Below, one piece after another: positions 53,101-62,444 of a stretch of DNA of 64,000 nucleotides (the stretch's first letter is position 1; each line of letters starts with the position of its first letter). The notes under the pieces were generated by a model, which made no database searches, was not told the origin of the DNA, and saw nothing but the letters and a program-made list of their open reading frames with translations. The stretch spans positions 248,001 through 312,000 of the forward strand of contig NZ_JACOGG010000003.1 in NCBI RefSeq assembly GCF_014284365.1, in the 5' to 3' direction. The position numbers and the translations under genes are program-made. This DNA comes from Cognatundibacterium rugosum. Its GTDB lineage: Bacteria > Pseudomonadota > Gammaproteobacteria > Burkholderiales > Burkholderiaceae_D.

Positions 53101-53703
53101 GCGACGACGTATATCCGCCAACTGGAGCGTGATGCAAAACGGCAGAATCGCATTCCTATTATCGCCATGACAGCGAATGCGATGCCTGGTGACTGGGAAA
53201 GATGCCTGGAAGCCGGCATGGACCACTATTTGAGCAAACCGATCAAGGCAGCCTCACTCAAGGAACTGCTGGATCAATATCAATTACAAGTATTTCAAGG
53301 AACGATGATGACAAATTCCAGGCTGCAGTCTGAGATTAAGGCAGCAGAGGCCGGCGATTTCTCAGGCTATGATTATCAAACGGCATTGCTGCGCGCTGAC
53401 CGTGAAATTGTGCAGATCATAGCTCATTCCTTTTTACAGACTTGCCAGCAACAGGTAGAGGAAATGCGCACGGCCATCGCAACTCTGGATGCTGAGCTGT
53501 TGCACAGAGCTGCACATACGTTGAAAGGTTTGGTCGCGAATTTTTGCGCCGAACCGCCTGAGACAATTGCGTACGCGCTGGAGCAAAAAGGAAAACTGGG
53601 GGATTTTAGTCAGACGCCTGAGCTGTTCCGTCAGTTTGTGACTGAGCTGGAAAAAATGAATCAGGCTTTGCGTCAGTTTATGGCTGACACACCACCTGAA
53701 TGA
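50137..53703 (+). CDS. large hybrid histidine kinase with two receivers and HPt
   Basis: 1188 residues from the ATG at 50137, overlapping the FIST stop by one base. Order: N-terminal helical region (1-140), three PAS domains (about 150-270, 275-400, 405-525), HisKA with MSHEIRTPMNG (His548), ATPase with NLVGNAIKFSEAG, DHGIGIPHDKQ and GGTGLGLTIS, receiver 1 with LLDICMPETGG (Asp837), receiver 2 with LMDMQMPLMGG (Asp978) and a C-terminal HPt with AAHTLKGLVANF (His1127). No membrane segment was seen, so it is cytoplasmic and may take its signal from the co-encoded FIST protein. The HD-GYP receiver upstream is the natural target of the HPt. Confidence 0.9.
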   Translation: MTHKLTQRQYKRLLGIADEAQLQQLLQEFETLAATTDCPPLAARALRGFRQFFTQVDEAYVQSDRDLDLGKRSLELSSQELGQANETLRVDADQRRQLLNTLRQTANDALGQLGRQLSDDDASLEGLSQQLSILVNELLTTRNELQEAMADLGKQQFALDQHAIVSITDTKGTLIYANEKFCTISQYSPQELLGKNHRIVNSGLHSKDFFQAMWSTILSGKVWHGQIRNVAKDGSFYWTNATIVPLLDEDQQPYQFISIRTDVTEEFALREKIESSQALLQNVMNTLGEGVYTVDAEGLCTFINPEAQNILGWQLNDIVGQKLDALLQPVAAEGDAGTALAAQISLHLAAGKVFRSDLTFLRHKTGKTFPAAIVISPIFEEGKIVGAVGAFQNISARLATDQALRESEMKQRMLLDNAADAVFVAGADEKCTYANDLVLSLLGYRREELIGSSIHDLFVDERADPTELKFMRQLMQSQRLRAEVRLVTKQEHTVPVELNAALLPDGSIYCSCRDITERLEFESALIKAKDGAEAANKAKSQFLATMSHEIRTPMNGIIGMTELALDTPLQPQQREYLELVKLSSDALLAIINDILDFSKIESEKITLEKIDFPIRDLLASSLKALAVKANEKKLELVYQIDPAIPDILIGDPGRIRQIVTNLVGNAIKFSEAGEVVLEVRLVASHDNQVDLFFAVRDHGIGIPHDKQASIFQAFSQADASTTRKYGGTGLGLTISSRLVQRMHGKLEVQSEPGKGSSFFFTLCLGVGIGTETMLAPASLHGLRVLIVDDNAINRHFFEDTLIAWGMRPQSAENAEEALRQLDVAAEQQHPFELVLLDICMPETGGFELAEQLRHADGSYEQKIIMLSSAGAYEHACRCREVGIHDYVSKPVSQSELFHAISAVMSGIDRHVLPSPSVTEPDIRPLQPLKILVVEDNSVNQKLVISLLEKWGHASTTAENGLVAIEQISHQLFDLVLMDMQMPLMGGIEATTYIRQLERDAKRQNRIPIIAMTANAMPGDWERCLEAGMDHYLSKPIKAASLKELLDQYQLQVFQGTMMTNSRLQSEIKAAEAGDFSGYDYQTALLRADREIVQIIAHSFLQTCQQQVEEMRTAIATLDAELLHRAAHTLKGLVANFCAEPPETIAYALEQKGKLGDFSQTPELFRQFVTELEKMNQALRQFMADTPPE

Positions 53704-53724
53704 GGGAGAGTTCAGGCTGGGTGA

Positions 53725-54774
53725 TTACAAGATCAGCTGACTGATAAGCAGGCCACCCAGTATCAGCCAGCACCAGATGCTGCCTGCCAGCAACAGCGGT
53801 TTCCAGCCGGCTTTGCGCAAACTGGCGAGACGGGTGCTGAATCCGAGTGCGAACATCGCGGCTGACAGCAGGATCTGGTCCAGCTGTGCGAACAACTGGC
53901 GCAGCGCGGAGGGTAGGCTCAGCGCGGACTGCATCAGGATGACCACGACAAACAGGATGGCAAACCAGGGGATGCTCACATCGGCCAGACTGTGGCGCCA
54001 GCCCGCACTGCCAGCCGTACTGGTTTGCCGTGCAGGGTTGACCAACCATGCCAGCAAACACAAGACCGGTGCGAGCAGCATGACTCGCATCATCTTAGTC
54101 ACGATAGCGACATCTGCGATTTGTGCTGTCATGGCTTTGCCCGCGACCACTACTTGCGCGACTTCATGCAGTGTGGCACCGGTATAAATGCCGATGCCAG
54201 CAGGTGTCAGACCTGACCAGCTCAGCAGCAGTTCCGACTGAAAGAATAAGGGATACAGCAGCATACTGCAGGTGCCAAAAAATACCACACCCGAAATCGC
54301 AATACCTGTATCTTCTTCTTTGCTGCGCAATACCGGCGCCGCAGCCAGTATCGCCGCTGCACCACAAATGGCGCTGCCGGCACCGATCAGCAGAGTGAGC
54401 TCACGCGGCAAGCGGAACACACGGCTTCCCAGGAACGCAGCCAGCCACAGCGTGCTGATCAGCATGAGCAGATCGACCAGTAAGCCGGGAAGGCCGACAT
54501 TGCCGATGTCGTGCAGGCTTAAACGTAAGCCATACAGTACGATGCCAGCGCGCAGCAACTGCTGTTTGCTGAATTGTAGTCCCGCTTCCCAGTGATGGGC
54601 GCGGCTGGCTGCCAGCGGTAAATTCCCCAGTATTAAGCCCAGTAATATCGCCAGTGTCAGGCTACCCAGTCCCCAGCTTTGCAAAGGCGCACTTTGCGCC
54701 AGCATCAGGCTAACTGCCGCCATCAGCAGACTCAGCAGTAAGCCGCTGGCATGGGTTTGTATCATTTTTCGCAT
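53725..54774 (-). CDS. yeiH: YeiH family (UPF0324) putative sulfate/anion exporter
   Basis: 349 residues with about ten membrane segments. The UPF0324 pattern is clear: GSLTLAILLGLILGN, LRAGIVLYGLRLSLHDIGNVG, LIGAGSAICGAAAILAAAPVL and GIYTGATLHEVAQVVVAG. Members are proposed to move sulfate or related anions, or cysteine in some reports. The divergent LysR gene beside it mirrors the yeiE-yeiH pair of E. coli, so regulation by that protein is expected. A three-codon shorter start (54765) is possible. Confidence 0.87.
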   Translation of the reverse strand: MRKMIQTHASGLLLSLLMAAVSLMLAQSAPLQSWGLGSLTLAILLGLILGNLPLAASRAHHWEAGLQFSKQQLLRAGIVLYGLRLSLHDIGNVGLPGLLVDLLMLISTLWLAAFLGSRVFRLPRELTLLIGAGSAICGAAAILAAAPVLRSKEEDTGIAISGVVFFGTCSMLLYPLFFQSELLLSWSGLTPAGIGIYTGATLHEVAQVVVAGKAMTAQIADVAIVTKMMRVMLLAPVLCLLAWLVNPARQTSTAGSAGWRHSLADVSIPWFAILFVVVILMQSALSLPSALRQLFAQLDQILLSAAMFALGFSTRLASLRKAGWKPLLLAGSIWCWLILGGLLISQLIL

Positions 54775-54831
54775 ATCAAGCTCTAAAAACGAGGTGTTTT
54801 GTTCACAAACATCATATAGAAAACTATAAAA

Positions 54832-54862
54832 TTAATAAAACAAATTAATTTGCTTTTATTAA
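54832..54862. promoter_or_regulatory. 31-base palindrome between yeiH and its LysR regulator
   Basis: TTAATAAAA (54832-54840), the self-complementary CAAATTAATTTG (54841-54852), a single C, then TTTTATTAA (54854-54862). The outer arms are perfect inverted repeats around a nested palindrome, ending 19 bases before the LysR start. Likely LysR operator. Confidence 0.6.
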
Positions 54863-54881
54863 GCTGAAAAAGGGGTTGATA

Positions 54882-55829
54882 ATGCACTTAAGCCTGCGTC
54901 AGTTACAGGTATTTCTGGGAATTGCAGAAATGGGCACGACCAGTGCCGCTGGACAGAAAATCGCTCTTTCACAATCCGCCACCAGTGCTGCTTTAAACGA
55001 ATTGGAAGCTGCCTTGCAGGTGCAATTGTTTGACCGGGTTGGTAAGGGGTTGCTGTTGAATGAGAACGGCAGGTTACTGTTACCACAGGCGCATCTGGTG
55101 CTGGATGCGGTGCGCTCGATGGAGGCGCAGTTTGCGCAACCCGACGCTGCGTGGCCGGGCTTGCGCATCGCGGCCAGTACCACTATCGGGAATTATTACT
55201 TACCTGATTTGTTCGCGCATTTGCAATCTACCGTGGCAACCAACAAGGCATCTGGCTTGCCATCTCTGTTCATAGGAAATACCAGCGATGTGGTACAGCG
55301 TATAGAAAATTACGAGGCAGATATAGGCTTTATTGAAGGGGAATGTCATCAGGCTGGTATTGTGGTCGAGCCCTGGCTGCAAGAACAGCTGATTCTGGTC
55401 TGCCATCCGCAACACGCGCTGGCACAAGCAGCCGGGCAGCGTTGCTCGGTATCTGACTTACAGAAAGAAGCCTGGCTATTGCGTGAAGCCGGTTCCGGCA
55501 CGCGTGAAACCGTGGAGCAGTATTTGTCGCAGCAGTTGCAAGCTTTCCGCTGTGCCGGTGAATTGGGGAATTCTGAGGCAATCAAGTATGCCGTTGCGGC
55601 TGGCCTGGGATTAAGTTGCCTGTCAGTGGCTGTGGTGCAGGAGTTGCTAGCGGCTGGGCGCTTAATCCAGCTGCATCCCGAATTCGCGCCTTGTGAACGG
55701 CGTTTTTCACTGATTTATCAGGCGCATAAATCAGCTTCGGCGCAGCTTGCACATTTTTTACAGCTGGTACGTCGCTGGCCATCCGTAACGCAGACTGCGG
55801 CACCAGGCGAAGCCGGTGCCGCAACCTGA
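54882..55829 (+). CDS. LysR family regulator divergent from yeiH (YeiE-like)
   Basis: 315 residues from the ATG at 54882, which has AGGGG six bases before it. The LysR helix-turn-helix is LSLRQLQVFLGIAEMGTTSAAGQKIALSQSATSAALNELEAAL, followed by an inducer-binding domain with LREAGSGTRETVEQYL, a motif typical of the CbbR/CysB/YeiE group. It probably controls yeiH across a large palindrome. The 3' end converges with the aminopeptidase gene six bases away. Confidence 0.88.
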   Translation: MHLSLRQLQVFLGIAEMGTTSAAGQKIALSQSATSAALNELEAALQVQLFDRVGKGLLLNENGRLLLPQAHLVLDAVRSMEAQFAQPDAAWPGLRIAASTTIGNYYLPDLFAHLQSTVATNKASGLPSLFIGNTSDVVQRIENYEADIGFIEGECHQAGIVVEPWLQEQLILVCHPQHALAQAAGQRCSVSDLQKEAWLLREAGSGTRETVEQYLSQQLQAFRCAGELGNSEAIKYAVAAGLGLSCLSVAVVQELLAAGRLIQLHPEFAPCERRFSLIYQAHKSASAQLAHFLQLVRRWPSVTQTAAPGEAGAAT

Positions 55830-55835
55830 ATCAGC

Positions 55836-57644
55836 TTAGATCGCTTGTGTCGCCTGACGCAGCCAGTCGCTGGCAGCACCAGAAACACGTGGCGACAGGC
55901 GCTGCCACACTTGCTGATGATACTGATTGAGCCATTGCCGCTCTTCATGGTTGAGCAATTCTGGCAGGATGCAGCGTACATCGATAGGGCACAAAGTCAG
56001 GGTTTCAAATTGTAGGAAATCCCCGAATTCATTGGCTTCTGCCGCGACATTCAGCAACAGGTTTTCTATGCGTACGCCCCATTTTCCTGGCCGGTAAATG
56101 CCAGGCTCATTCGAGGTGATCATGCCTTCCTGCATCGCCATATGTGCTTCAGGTATTGTGCCCGAAATGTTTTGCGGGCCTTCATGTACGTTCAGAAAAT
56201 AGCCCACTCCATGACCGGTGCCATGGCCGAAATTGATATTCTCAACCCACAGCGGCGCACGTGCCAGGCTGTCCAGCATAGGCGACAGCGTGCCGCGTGG
56301 GAAATGCGCGCGCGACAGATTGATCATGCCTTTCAGTACCAGGGTGAAATCACGTTTTTGTGCATCAGATACGCTGCCTATCGCTACTACGCGTGTGATA
56401 TCGGTGGTGCCGTTCAGGTATTGGCCACCAGAGTCGATCAGCAGCAAGCCGTCGCCCCGAATCGTCGCATGTGAAGCTGGTGTGGCACGGTAATGCGGCA
56501 TCGCGCCATTGGCATTGAACCCGGCGATCGTACCGAAACTGGGTGAGATAAAATGCGGCTGGCGTGCACGCGCCGCACAAATCTGCTCATCTATCGTCAG
56601 TTCCGTAATCGTCTCCTGATTGTTCAGGGCCTGCTCCAGCCAACTGAAAAATTCGCACAGGGCGGCGCCATCCTGCTCCATCGCCTCGCGTACAAACTGT
56701 GCTTCAGCCGCTGTTTTGCGTGATTTGCCGAACACGGATGGATTGATCGCTTCAATCACATTGCAGCTGGCAGCTATCGCTTGTCGGAAACCAAAAGTAA
56801 TGCGGCGCGGATCGATCAGTACCCGGCTGCCTGCTGGCAACTGGTGTAAGGCGCTGGATGCTTCTGCATAGTCGCGCAAATGGATGTGTTCTGTACGCAG
56901 TTTTTCTGCCAAGTCTGCGGGAACTTTGCCAGCTGCAATAAACAACTGCACCTGGTCCTGGCTGATCAGTGCATGTGCTACGAACACCGGGTTGTAACTC
57001 ACATCGGCACCACGCAGATTGAGTATCCAGGCCAGATCATCGACGGTGGACACAAAATGGTGGTCAGCACCCAGCTTGTGCATATCCGCGCGCAGTTGCG
57101 CCAGTTTGTCTGTCCGGCTGACTGCTGCAAACGGTGCCTGATGTTCAAAAACCGCCGCGTCTGGCAGACCTGGACGCTCAGACCAGACTTGTTCCAGCAA
57201 ATCGGTATCGGTTTTCAGGCTGATGCCTTGCGCTGCCAGGCTGTGTTGTAAATGGCGTGCTGTGGCCAGGGCCAGCACCATGCCATCGGCTGCGACGATC
57301 TGACCTGCCTTCAGATGTTGTGCCAGCCAGTCTATGTGCAGCGTTGCGGCGGCAGACATGGTTTTCATGATGCTGATGCCTGTTCCTGCTAATTCCTGCT
57401 CGGCCTGACTCCAGTAGCGGCTGTCTACCCACAGTCCGGAAAAATCATGGGTGACCACCAGATTACCTACCGAACCGGTAAAGCCGGAAAAATAACTGCG
57501 GCCTTGCCAGCGGTCTGGCAAATATTCAGATAAATGAGGATCGGCAGAGGGAATCAGGCAGGCGTCGATCTGCTGCTGTTGCATCGTCAGGCGCAGCGCC
57601 TGCAAGCGTTCAGGAATCGTATTCATTGGCATAGCTGTTGGCAT
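55836..57644 (-). CDS. pepP: Xaa-Pro aminopeptidase family M24B protein
   Basis: 602 residues, the long M24B type with two creatinase-like N-terminal domains (1-310) and a C-terminal metallopeptidase domain. Metal ligands are visible as LIDSGGQYLNGTTDITR (two Asp), FGHGTGHGVGYFLNVHEGP (His) and MITSNEPGIYRPGKWGVRIENLL (two Glu). It removes an N-terminal residue followed by proline. The start is uncertain: ATGs at 57644, 57632 and 57626 are all in frame within seven codons. The symbol is by family; the E. coli PepP is shorter. Confidence 0.86.
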   Translation of the reverse strand: MPTAMPMNTIPERLQALRLTMQQQQIDACLIPSADPHLSEYLPDRWQGRSYFSGFTGSVGNLVVTHDFSGLWVDSRYWSQAEQELAGTGISIMKTMSAAATLHIDWLAQHLKAGQIVAADGMVLALATARHLQHSLAAQGISLKTDTDLLEQVWSERPGLPDAAVFEHQAPFAAVSRTDKLAQLRADMHKLGADHHFVSTVDDLAWILNLRGADVSYNPVFVAHALISQDQVQLFIAAGKVPADLAEKLRTEHIHLRDYAEASSALHQLPAGSRVLIDPRRITFGFRQAIAASCNVIEAINPSVFGKSRKTAAEAQFVREAMEQDGAALCEFFSWLEQALNNQETITELTIDEQICAARARQPHFISPSFGTIAGFNANGAMPHYRATPASHATIRGDGLLLIDSGGQYLNGTTDITRVVAIGSVSDAQKRDFTLVLKGMINLSRAHFPRGTLSPMLDSLARAPLWVENINFGHGTGHGVGYFLNVHEGPQNISGTIPEAHMAMQEGMITSNEPGIYRPGKWGVRIENLLLNVAAEANEFGDFLQFETLTLCPIDVRCILPELLNHEERQWLNQYHQQVWQRLSPRVSGAASDWLRQATQAI

Positions 57645-57689
57645 CAGAGTGAGGAAAGTGCTGTGGCTGAGCGCCTGCTATCAACGCGC

Positions 57690-58169
57690 TCAGTTTCTTA
57701 AAAAACGCCGCATCACATTGGGTTTGGGTTCATTTGGATTCGCATGTGCGTAATCAAGTTCCGGGGCCAGCTCAAATTCATAGGCGGCATACAGATCAAG
57801 CAGTCTGGGCTGGTCGGTGCGTACACCCAGTCGCAGCTCTTCCACGCCTGCGGTTTGGGCTGCCAGAATAACGGCTTCCAGCAAATGCTGAGAAAGCGCC
57901 TGACCGCGAAAGGCCGGTAAGATGCCCATACGACGCATTTCCCAGATGCCGGCATCCATATCGACCGGTAGCCAGCGCACTGAGCCTGCCGGTTCATCGC
58001 TGATATACAGAATGAACCCGCCACCTTGCAGCAACTCCTGCTGCACTTGCTCAGTCGCCTCGCGGTGCCCGCTCGACGTCGGCGCCACTTTATCCGCCCA
58101 ACAGCTCCGGGTCAGATGCGCGATCAATTGCGCATCGTCGGGGCTGGCTTCACGTATCACCAGTTCCAT
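57690..58169 (-). CDS. GNAT family N-acetyltransferase
   Basis: 159 residues from the ATG at 58167-58169, five bases after the metG stop; the frame is open further up into metG but without a better start. GNAT motif A is RRMGILPAFRGQALSQHLLEAVILAAQ (acetyl-CoA binding), with the preceding strand GSVRWLPVD and the end YAAYEFE. The acceptor is unknown. Immediate linkage to metG suggests co-transcription; some GNAT genes near tRNA synthetases modify aminoacyl nucleotides, but nothing in the sequence proves that here. Confidence 0.82.
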   Translation of the reverse strand: MELVIREASPDDAQLIAHLTRSCWADKVAPTSSGHREATEQVQQELLQGGGFILYISDEPAGSVRWLPVDMDAGIWEMRRMGILPAFRGQALSQHLLEAVILAAQTAGVEELRLGVRTDQPRLLDLYAAYEFELAPELDYAHANPNEPKPNVMRRFLRN

Positions 58170-58174
58170 ACAGG

Positions 58175-60247
58175 TCAGCCAACCCGCATACCAGGCTGGG
58201 CACCTGGCCACGGTTCCAGAATGTACAGGCCAGGATTATTCTTTTCATCCGCGGCGGAGGCAGCCAGCACCATGCCCTCGGACATGCCGAATTTCATTTT
58301 ACGTGGCGCCAGATTCGCAACCATGACTGTCAGCTTGCCAATCAGCTGTTCTGGCTGATAAGCGGATTTGATACCGGAAAACACATTGCGGGTGCGGCCT
58401 TCACCGACATCCAGCGTTAAGCGCAGTAATTTGTCGGAGCCTTCTACGTGCTCGCAATTGACGATTTTCGCAATCCGCAAATCGATTTTGGCGAAGTCAG
58501 CAATGTTGATTTCTACGGCAACCGGTTCAATCTCACTGGCAGCGGTTGAGGCACCTTCGCCGGACTCAGCTGCAGCGGGCGTTGTAGCTGCAGTTGGTGC
58601 ATCAAACAACTGGTCAAAAATCTTAGGATCAACGCGTTGCATCAAATGTGCGTAAGGATGGATAGTATGCAGATGTGGCAGCGGAGTCGCAACATCTGAC
58701 CATTGCAATGCAGCGATGTTTAACTGTGCTTCGACCTGGCTCGCCAGTTGAGGCAAGACCGGTTTCAGGAAAATGGTCAGGATGCGGAAGGCTTCCAACA
58801 GACGGCTACAGACTTCCTGCAATTTGGCGTCGTTTTCCGGTTTCTTCGCTAATTCCCAAGGTTTGTTGGCATCCACATAGGCATTTACCAGGTCGGCCTG
58901 CTCCATGGCCAGGCGCAGTGCCTTGCCATATTCACGGGCTTCAAACAAGGCTTGAATCTCAGGTGCAGCTTGACGCAGATTGCCCAGGAAGGCATCGTCT
59001 GGCGTTGCCCAGTCGGTGCTGATGACACCGTTGAAGCGCTTGGTGATAAAGCCCGCAGCGCGCGAAGCGATGTTGATGTATTTGCCGATCAGATCAGAAT
59101 TGACGCGGGCGACAAAATCATCCGGATTCAGATCCAGATCTTCCACCTTCGCGTTCAGTTTGGCCGCAAAGTAGTAGCGCAGCCATTCCGGATTCATGCC
59201 TATGTCCAGATAGCGTAAAGGCGAAATGCCAGTGCCGCGTGACTTGGACATTTTTTCGCCGGATACCGTGACAAAGCCGTGTGCATACACATTGTCCGGT
59301 GTTTTGTAGCCGGAGAACTTCAACATCGCAGGCCAGAACAGCGTATGGAAATAGGTGATGTCTTTACCGATAAAGTGTATTTGTTCGGTGCTCGGGTCCG
59401 CCATGAAAGCATCGAAATCACGTCCGGTTTTGCCGAAATAATTTTTCAATGAAGCCAGATAACCGACTGGCGCATCCAGCCATACATAGAAGTACTTGCC
59501 CGGCTGATCAGGAATTTCAATCCCAAAATACGGTGCATCGCGGCTGATATCCCAGTCGCCCAGTCCATCTTCGCCTTCCAGCCATTCACGGCATTTGTTC
59601 GCTACTTCGGATTGCAGGCGATTGTCTTGTAAGGCCCAGTTGCGCAGGAATTCCACGCATTGTTGGTCAGATAATTTGAAGAAGAAATGTTCTGAGGATT
59701 TCATGACCGGTGTCGCGCCGGTCAGTACGGAATACGGATTGACAACTTCGGTCGGTGCATACACGGCACTACAGACTTCGCAGGAATCGCCATACTGATC
59801 CTTAGCGCCACATTTCGGACATTCGCCTTTGATGTAGCGGTCCGGCAGGAACATATTTTTTACCGGATCATAAAACTGTTCTATGGTTTTGCTGGTGATG
59901 AAGCCCGCCGCTTTTAATTTACGGTAAATATCCTGCGATAACGCATGGTTTTCTTCGCCGTCGGTCGAGTGCCAGTTGTCAAACTGGATATGAAAACCAT
60001 CCAGATATTGCTTGCGGCCAGCCGCAATACCGGCAACAAAAGCCTGAGGCGTGAGGCCTGCTTTTTCTGCCGCAATCATGATCGGTGCGCCGTGTGCATC
60101 ATCGGCACCGACGAAATGCACTTCGTTACCCGACATTCGCTGATGGCGTACCCAGATATCAGCCTGGATGTATTCCATGATGTGACCGAGGTGGAAAGGC
60201 GCGTTAGCGTAGGGGAGGGCGGTAGTAACGAACAGCTTACGGGTCAT
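58175..60247 (-). CDS. metG: methionyl-tRNA synthetase
   Basis: 690 residues. Class I signatures are [18 protein letters not shown] (HIGH-type HLGH) and KMSKSRGT (KMSKS). The zinc knuckle [17 protein letters not shown] is present, and the C-terminal 110 residues form an OB-fold tRNA-binding domain ([33 protein letters not shown]). The enzyme charges tRNA-Met. A low-complexity Ala/Thr/Glu linker (about 555-585) separates the anticodon domain from the OB fold. The GNAT gene follows. Confidence 0.96.
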   Translation of the reverse strand: MTRKLFVTTALPYANAPFHLGHIMEYIQADIWVRHQRMSGNEVHFVGADDAHGAPIMIAAEKAGLTPQAFVAGIAAGRKQYLDGFHIQFDNWHSTDGEENHALSQDIYRKLKAAGFITSKTIEQFYDPVKNMFLPDRYIKGECPKCGAKDQYGDSCEVCSAVYAPTEVVNPYSVLTGATPVMKSSEHFFFKLSDQQCVEFLRNWALQDNRLQSEVANKCREWLEGEDGLGDWDISRDAPYFGIEIPDQPGKYFYVWLDAPVGYLASLKNYFGKTGRDFDAFMADPSTEQIHFIGKDITYFHTLFWPAMLKFSGYKTPDNVYAHGFVTVSGEKMSKSRGTGISPLRYLDIGMNPEWLRYYFAAKLNAKVEDLDLNPDDFVARVNSDLIGKYINIASRAAGFITKRFNGVISTDWATPDDAFLGNLRQAAPEIQALFEAREYGKALRLAMEQADLVNAYVDANKPWELAKKPENDAKLQEVCSRLLEAFRILTIFLKPVLPQLASQVEAQLNIAALQWSDVATPLPHLHTIHPYAHLMQRVDPKIFDQLFDAPTAATTPAAAESGEGASTAASEIEPVAVEINIADFAKIDLRIAKIVNCEHVEGSDKLLRLTLDVGEGRTRNVFSGIKSAYQPEQLIGKLTVMVANLAPRKMKFGMSEGMVLAASAADEKNNPGLYILEPWPGAQPGMRVG

Positions 60248-60620
60248 GTTGATGCACTTTTGAATGTAAGGAACAAGGGCGATATTCTAACAGCGAATAG
60301 CGGGCTTTTTTCGCGCAGTCACAGAATTAGGCATTGCTTCTGTTGATATTTAAATGTCGCTTTTGCAGGGGGGGATTAAAAACCAGCCCAGTCTGGGTGG
60401 CTTAGGCGCACACGCCGATGGAGTGAAAACAACAGCTGTTTTGCCTGGCTCTGCAAAATCCCTGATAATGCCTGACCATAATTTCCCAATAGAAATTATT
60501 TATCATCATTAATGTGCAGTTAAGAATGAATTTTCTTTTCAGTAACATTCATTTCTGGTGGGACTGTTCAGCGCGTATTGCGCAGCGGCACTCACCAGAG
60601 CTTCATTATTTTGCCTGCTC
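60248..60620. other. gene-free interval between metG and the sensor kinase
   Basis: About 370 bases, divergent promoters expected. I saw no convincing -35/-10 pair. The only notable element is an inverted repeat, AATGAAT near 60526 and ATTCATT near 60546, about 70 bases before the kinase ATG, which may be an operator. No tRNA or riboswitch was recognised. Confidence 0.4.
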
Positions 60621-62444
60621 ATGAAAAAAATCTTGTTGTTTTTGCTCTTTGTTCTGTCCAGTCTGGCTGTATCAGTGCAGGCGCAGTCGGTGGAGGGGAA
60701 ACGGGTTTTGTTATTGAGTCCGGACATGGGTTCCAGTGCTTCCCTGCAGGAATTCTATGGCAGCTTAAAAGCGGAGCTGCGCAAAACCGGGCCGGTCACG
60801 ATTTTTCATGAAAATCTGGATATTTCTCAGTTTCCACAAGAAACGTATAAACAAAACCTGAGTAAGTGGCTCAAGGAAAAGTACCGCGTGCAGAATCCTG
60901 ACCTGATCCTGGTGTTTGGTCAGCAGTCCCTGCGCTATTTACTGCAGCATGAAAAAAATCTGTGGCCTGGTACACCGGTCGTGTTTGCGTTGACCAGCGA
61001 TATTGATGTGGTACAGATGAATCTGCCCCCTAATTTTACCGGCAAAGTATTGCGGGCAAATTTCTCGAATGTGGTCGGTGTCGTCAAAACTTTATTTCCA
61101 CAAGCCCAGCAGCTTGCTTTGATTGGGAATGCACCCGGTCCGGATACGAATAAAACCTTTTTGCCTTCGCGTTTGAGCGGCATGGCCGATAATCTGCGTG
61201 TGCAGGATCTGCGCGGCCAGTCTGTTGATGCGGTCAAGGACGCGCTGAGTAATTTGCCGCCGGATGCTGTGGTCTACCAAGGTTTGCTGGCAGCTGACCT
61301 TGCTACCGGGCGCTCTTCTGGCAGCGAATTTTTGGCGCAGGTAATTAAATCGTCTATGCGTCCTGTGCTGGTTGATGATGCAGCGGTACTCGGAACAGGG
61401 CCGCTGGCAGCGCTGAGCTTTGCCTATGCTGAGCAAGGCAGGGAAACGGCTGAACTGGCGTCCTCTGTTTTGGCTGGCAAACCTTTACGCCAGGAGATAC
61501 TCAGTTCCGGATTTACACCGCTGCTCGATAAAAATCAACTGCTACGCTGGCAGGTACAGCCCGGACAATATCCAAGTGGCAGTGAGCTGCGTTTTTATAC
61601 ACCCACCGTATGGGAGGCCTATCGCTGGCAACTCATCTTTACCTTTGCTTTGGTACTGGTATTGCTGATCGCGGTGGTGGTGTTGATCATAGAGCGACGC
61701 TTACATGCGCACGCAGTCGATGCCTCACGTCAGGTGCTGGGGCAAATTACCCAGATGAACCGTAAGATGACGGCCTCAATTTATAACGAAGCAATCGGCC
61801 ATGAACTGATGCAGCCACTGGCTGCAATTTTGAGCAATGTCGAGGCGGCGCAGATTTTCCTCAAACGCGACCCTCCTTCACTCGATTTGGTACAGGAAAC
61901 ACTGCAGAACATCCGGCGGGATAATTTGCGGGCTGACGAGCTGATTAAAAATATGCAGGGTTTGCTGACTAAATCGGATACAGAGCTGGTGCCGGTGGAA
62001 GTGAACTGGCTGGTGCGTAAAGTGCTGCATTTCTTGTCAATAGAAGCCAAAGTGCGGCGCATCAGCATCAAAGAAAAGCTGGCTGCGGACGGCATGATCG
62101 TCTCTCTCAATATCGTGCAGATGCAGCAGGTATTGGTGAATCTGCTGCTCAACAGTATGGACGCGATAGACCGAAAAAAAGGGCGTGAACGCAGTATCAC
62201 AGTGGAGACCATGTTGTATGGAACCGATCATGTCAGAATTTCGATTCTGGATAGCGGTACCGGCTTTGACGAGGGGGTGGAGCGGGTCTTTGAATCTTTT
62301 TTCACCACTAAGCCGGAAGGTGTGGGTCTGGGACTATGGATCAGTGCTTCTATCGTGCAGGCGCACGGTGGCCATATTTGGGCGGAAAACCGCTTAAATG
62401 GCGGCATTATGCGTTTCAAGCTGCCGTTGGTCAGGAGTGAATAA
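60621..62444 (+). CDS. histidine kinase with periplasmic ABC-binding-protein-like sensor
   Basis: 607 residues from the ATG at 60621, which opens a signal/anchor (MKKILLFLLFVLSSLAVSVQAQ); the frame is open 21 codons further up. Residues about 25-330 are periplasmic and resemble the ABC_sub_bind domain (VLLLSPDMGSSASLQEFYGSL, DLILVFGQQSL, PGTPVVFALTS). One membrane helix at about 333-358 leads to the kinase: GHELMQPLAAILSNVEAA (His394), LLNSMDAIDRKKG and SGTGFDEG, VGLGLWIS. This fusion of a solute-binding fold to a kinase implies direct ligand sensing. The response regulator gene starts in the stop codon (TAATG). Confidence 0.86.
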   Translation: MKKILLFLLFVLSSLAVSVQAQSVEGKRVLLLSPDMGSSASLQEFYGSLKAELRKTGPVTIFHENLDISQFPQETYKQNLSKWLKEKYRVQNPDLILVFGQQSLRYLLQHEKNLWPGTPVVFALTSDIDVVQMNLPPNFTGKVLRANFSNVVGVVKTLFPQAQQLALIGNAPGPDTNKTFLPSRLSGMADNLRVQDLRGQSVDAVKDALSNLPPDAVVYQGLLAADLATGRSSGSEFLAQVIKSSMRPVLVDDAAVLGTGPLAALSFAYAEQGRETAELASSVLAGKPLRQEILSSGFTPLLDKNQLLRWQVQPGQYPSGSELRFYTPTVWEAYRWQLIFTFALVLVLLIAVVVLIIERRLHAHAVDASRQVLGQITQMNRKMTASIYNEAIGHELMQPLAAILSNVEAAQIFLKRDPPSLDLVQETLQNIRRDNLRADELIKNMQGLLTKSDTELVPVEVNWLVRKVLHFLSIEAKVRRISIKEKLAADGMIVSLNIVQMQQVLVNLLLNSMDAIDRKKGRERSITVETMLYGTDHVRISILDSGTGFDEGVERVFESFFTTKPEGVGLGLWISASIVQAHGGHIWAENRLNGGIMRFKLPLVRSE

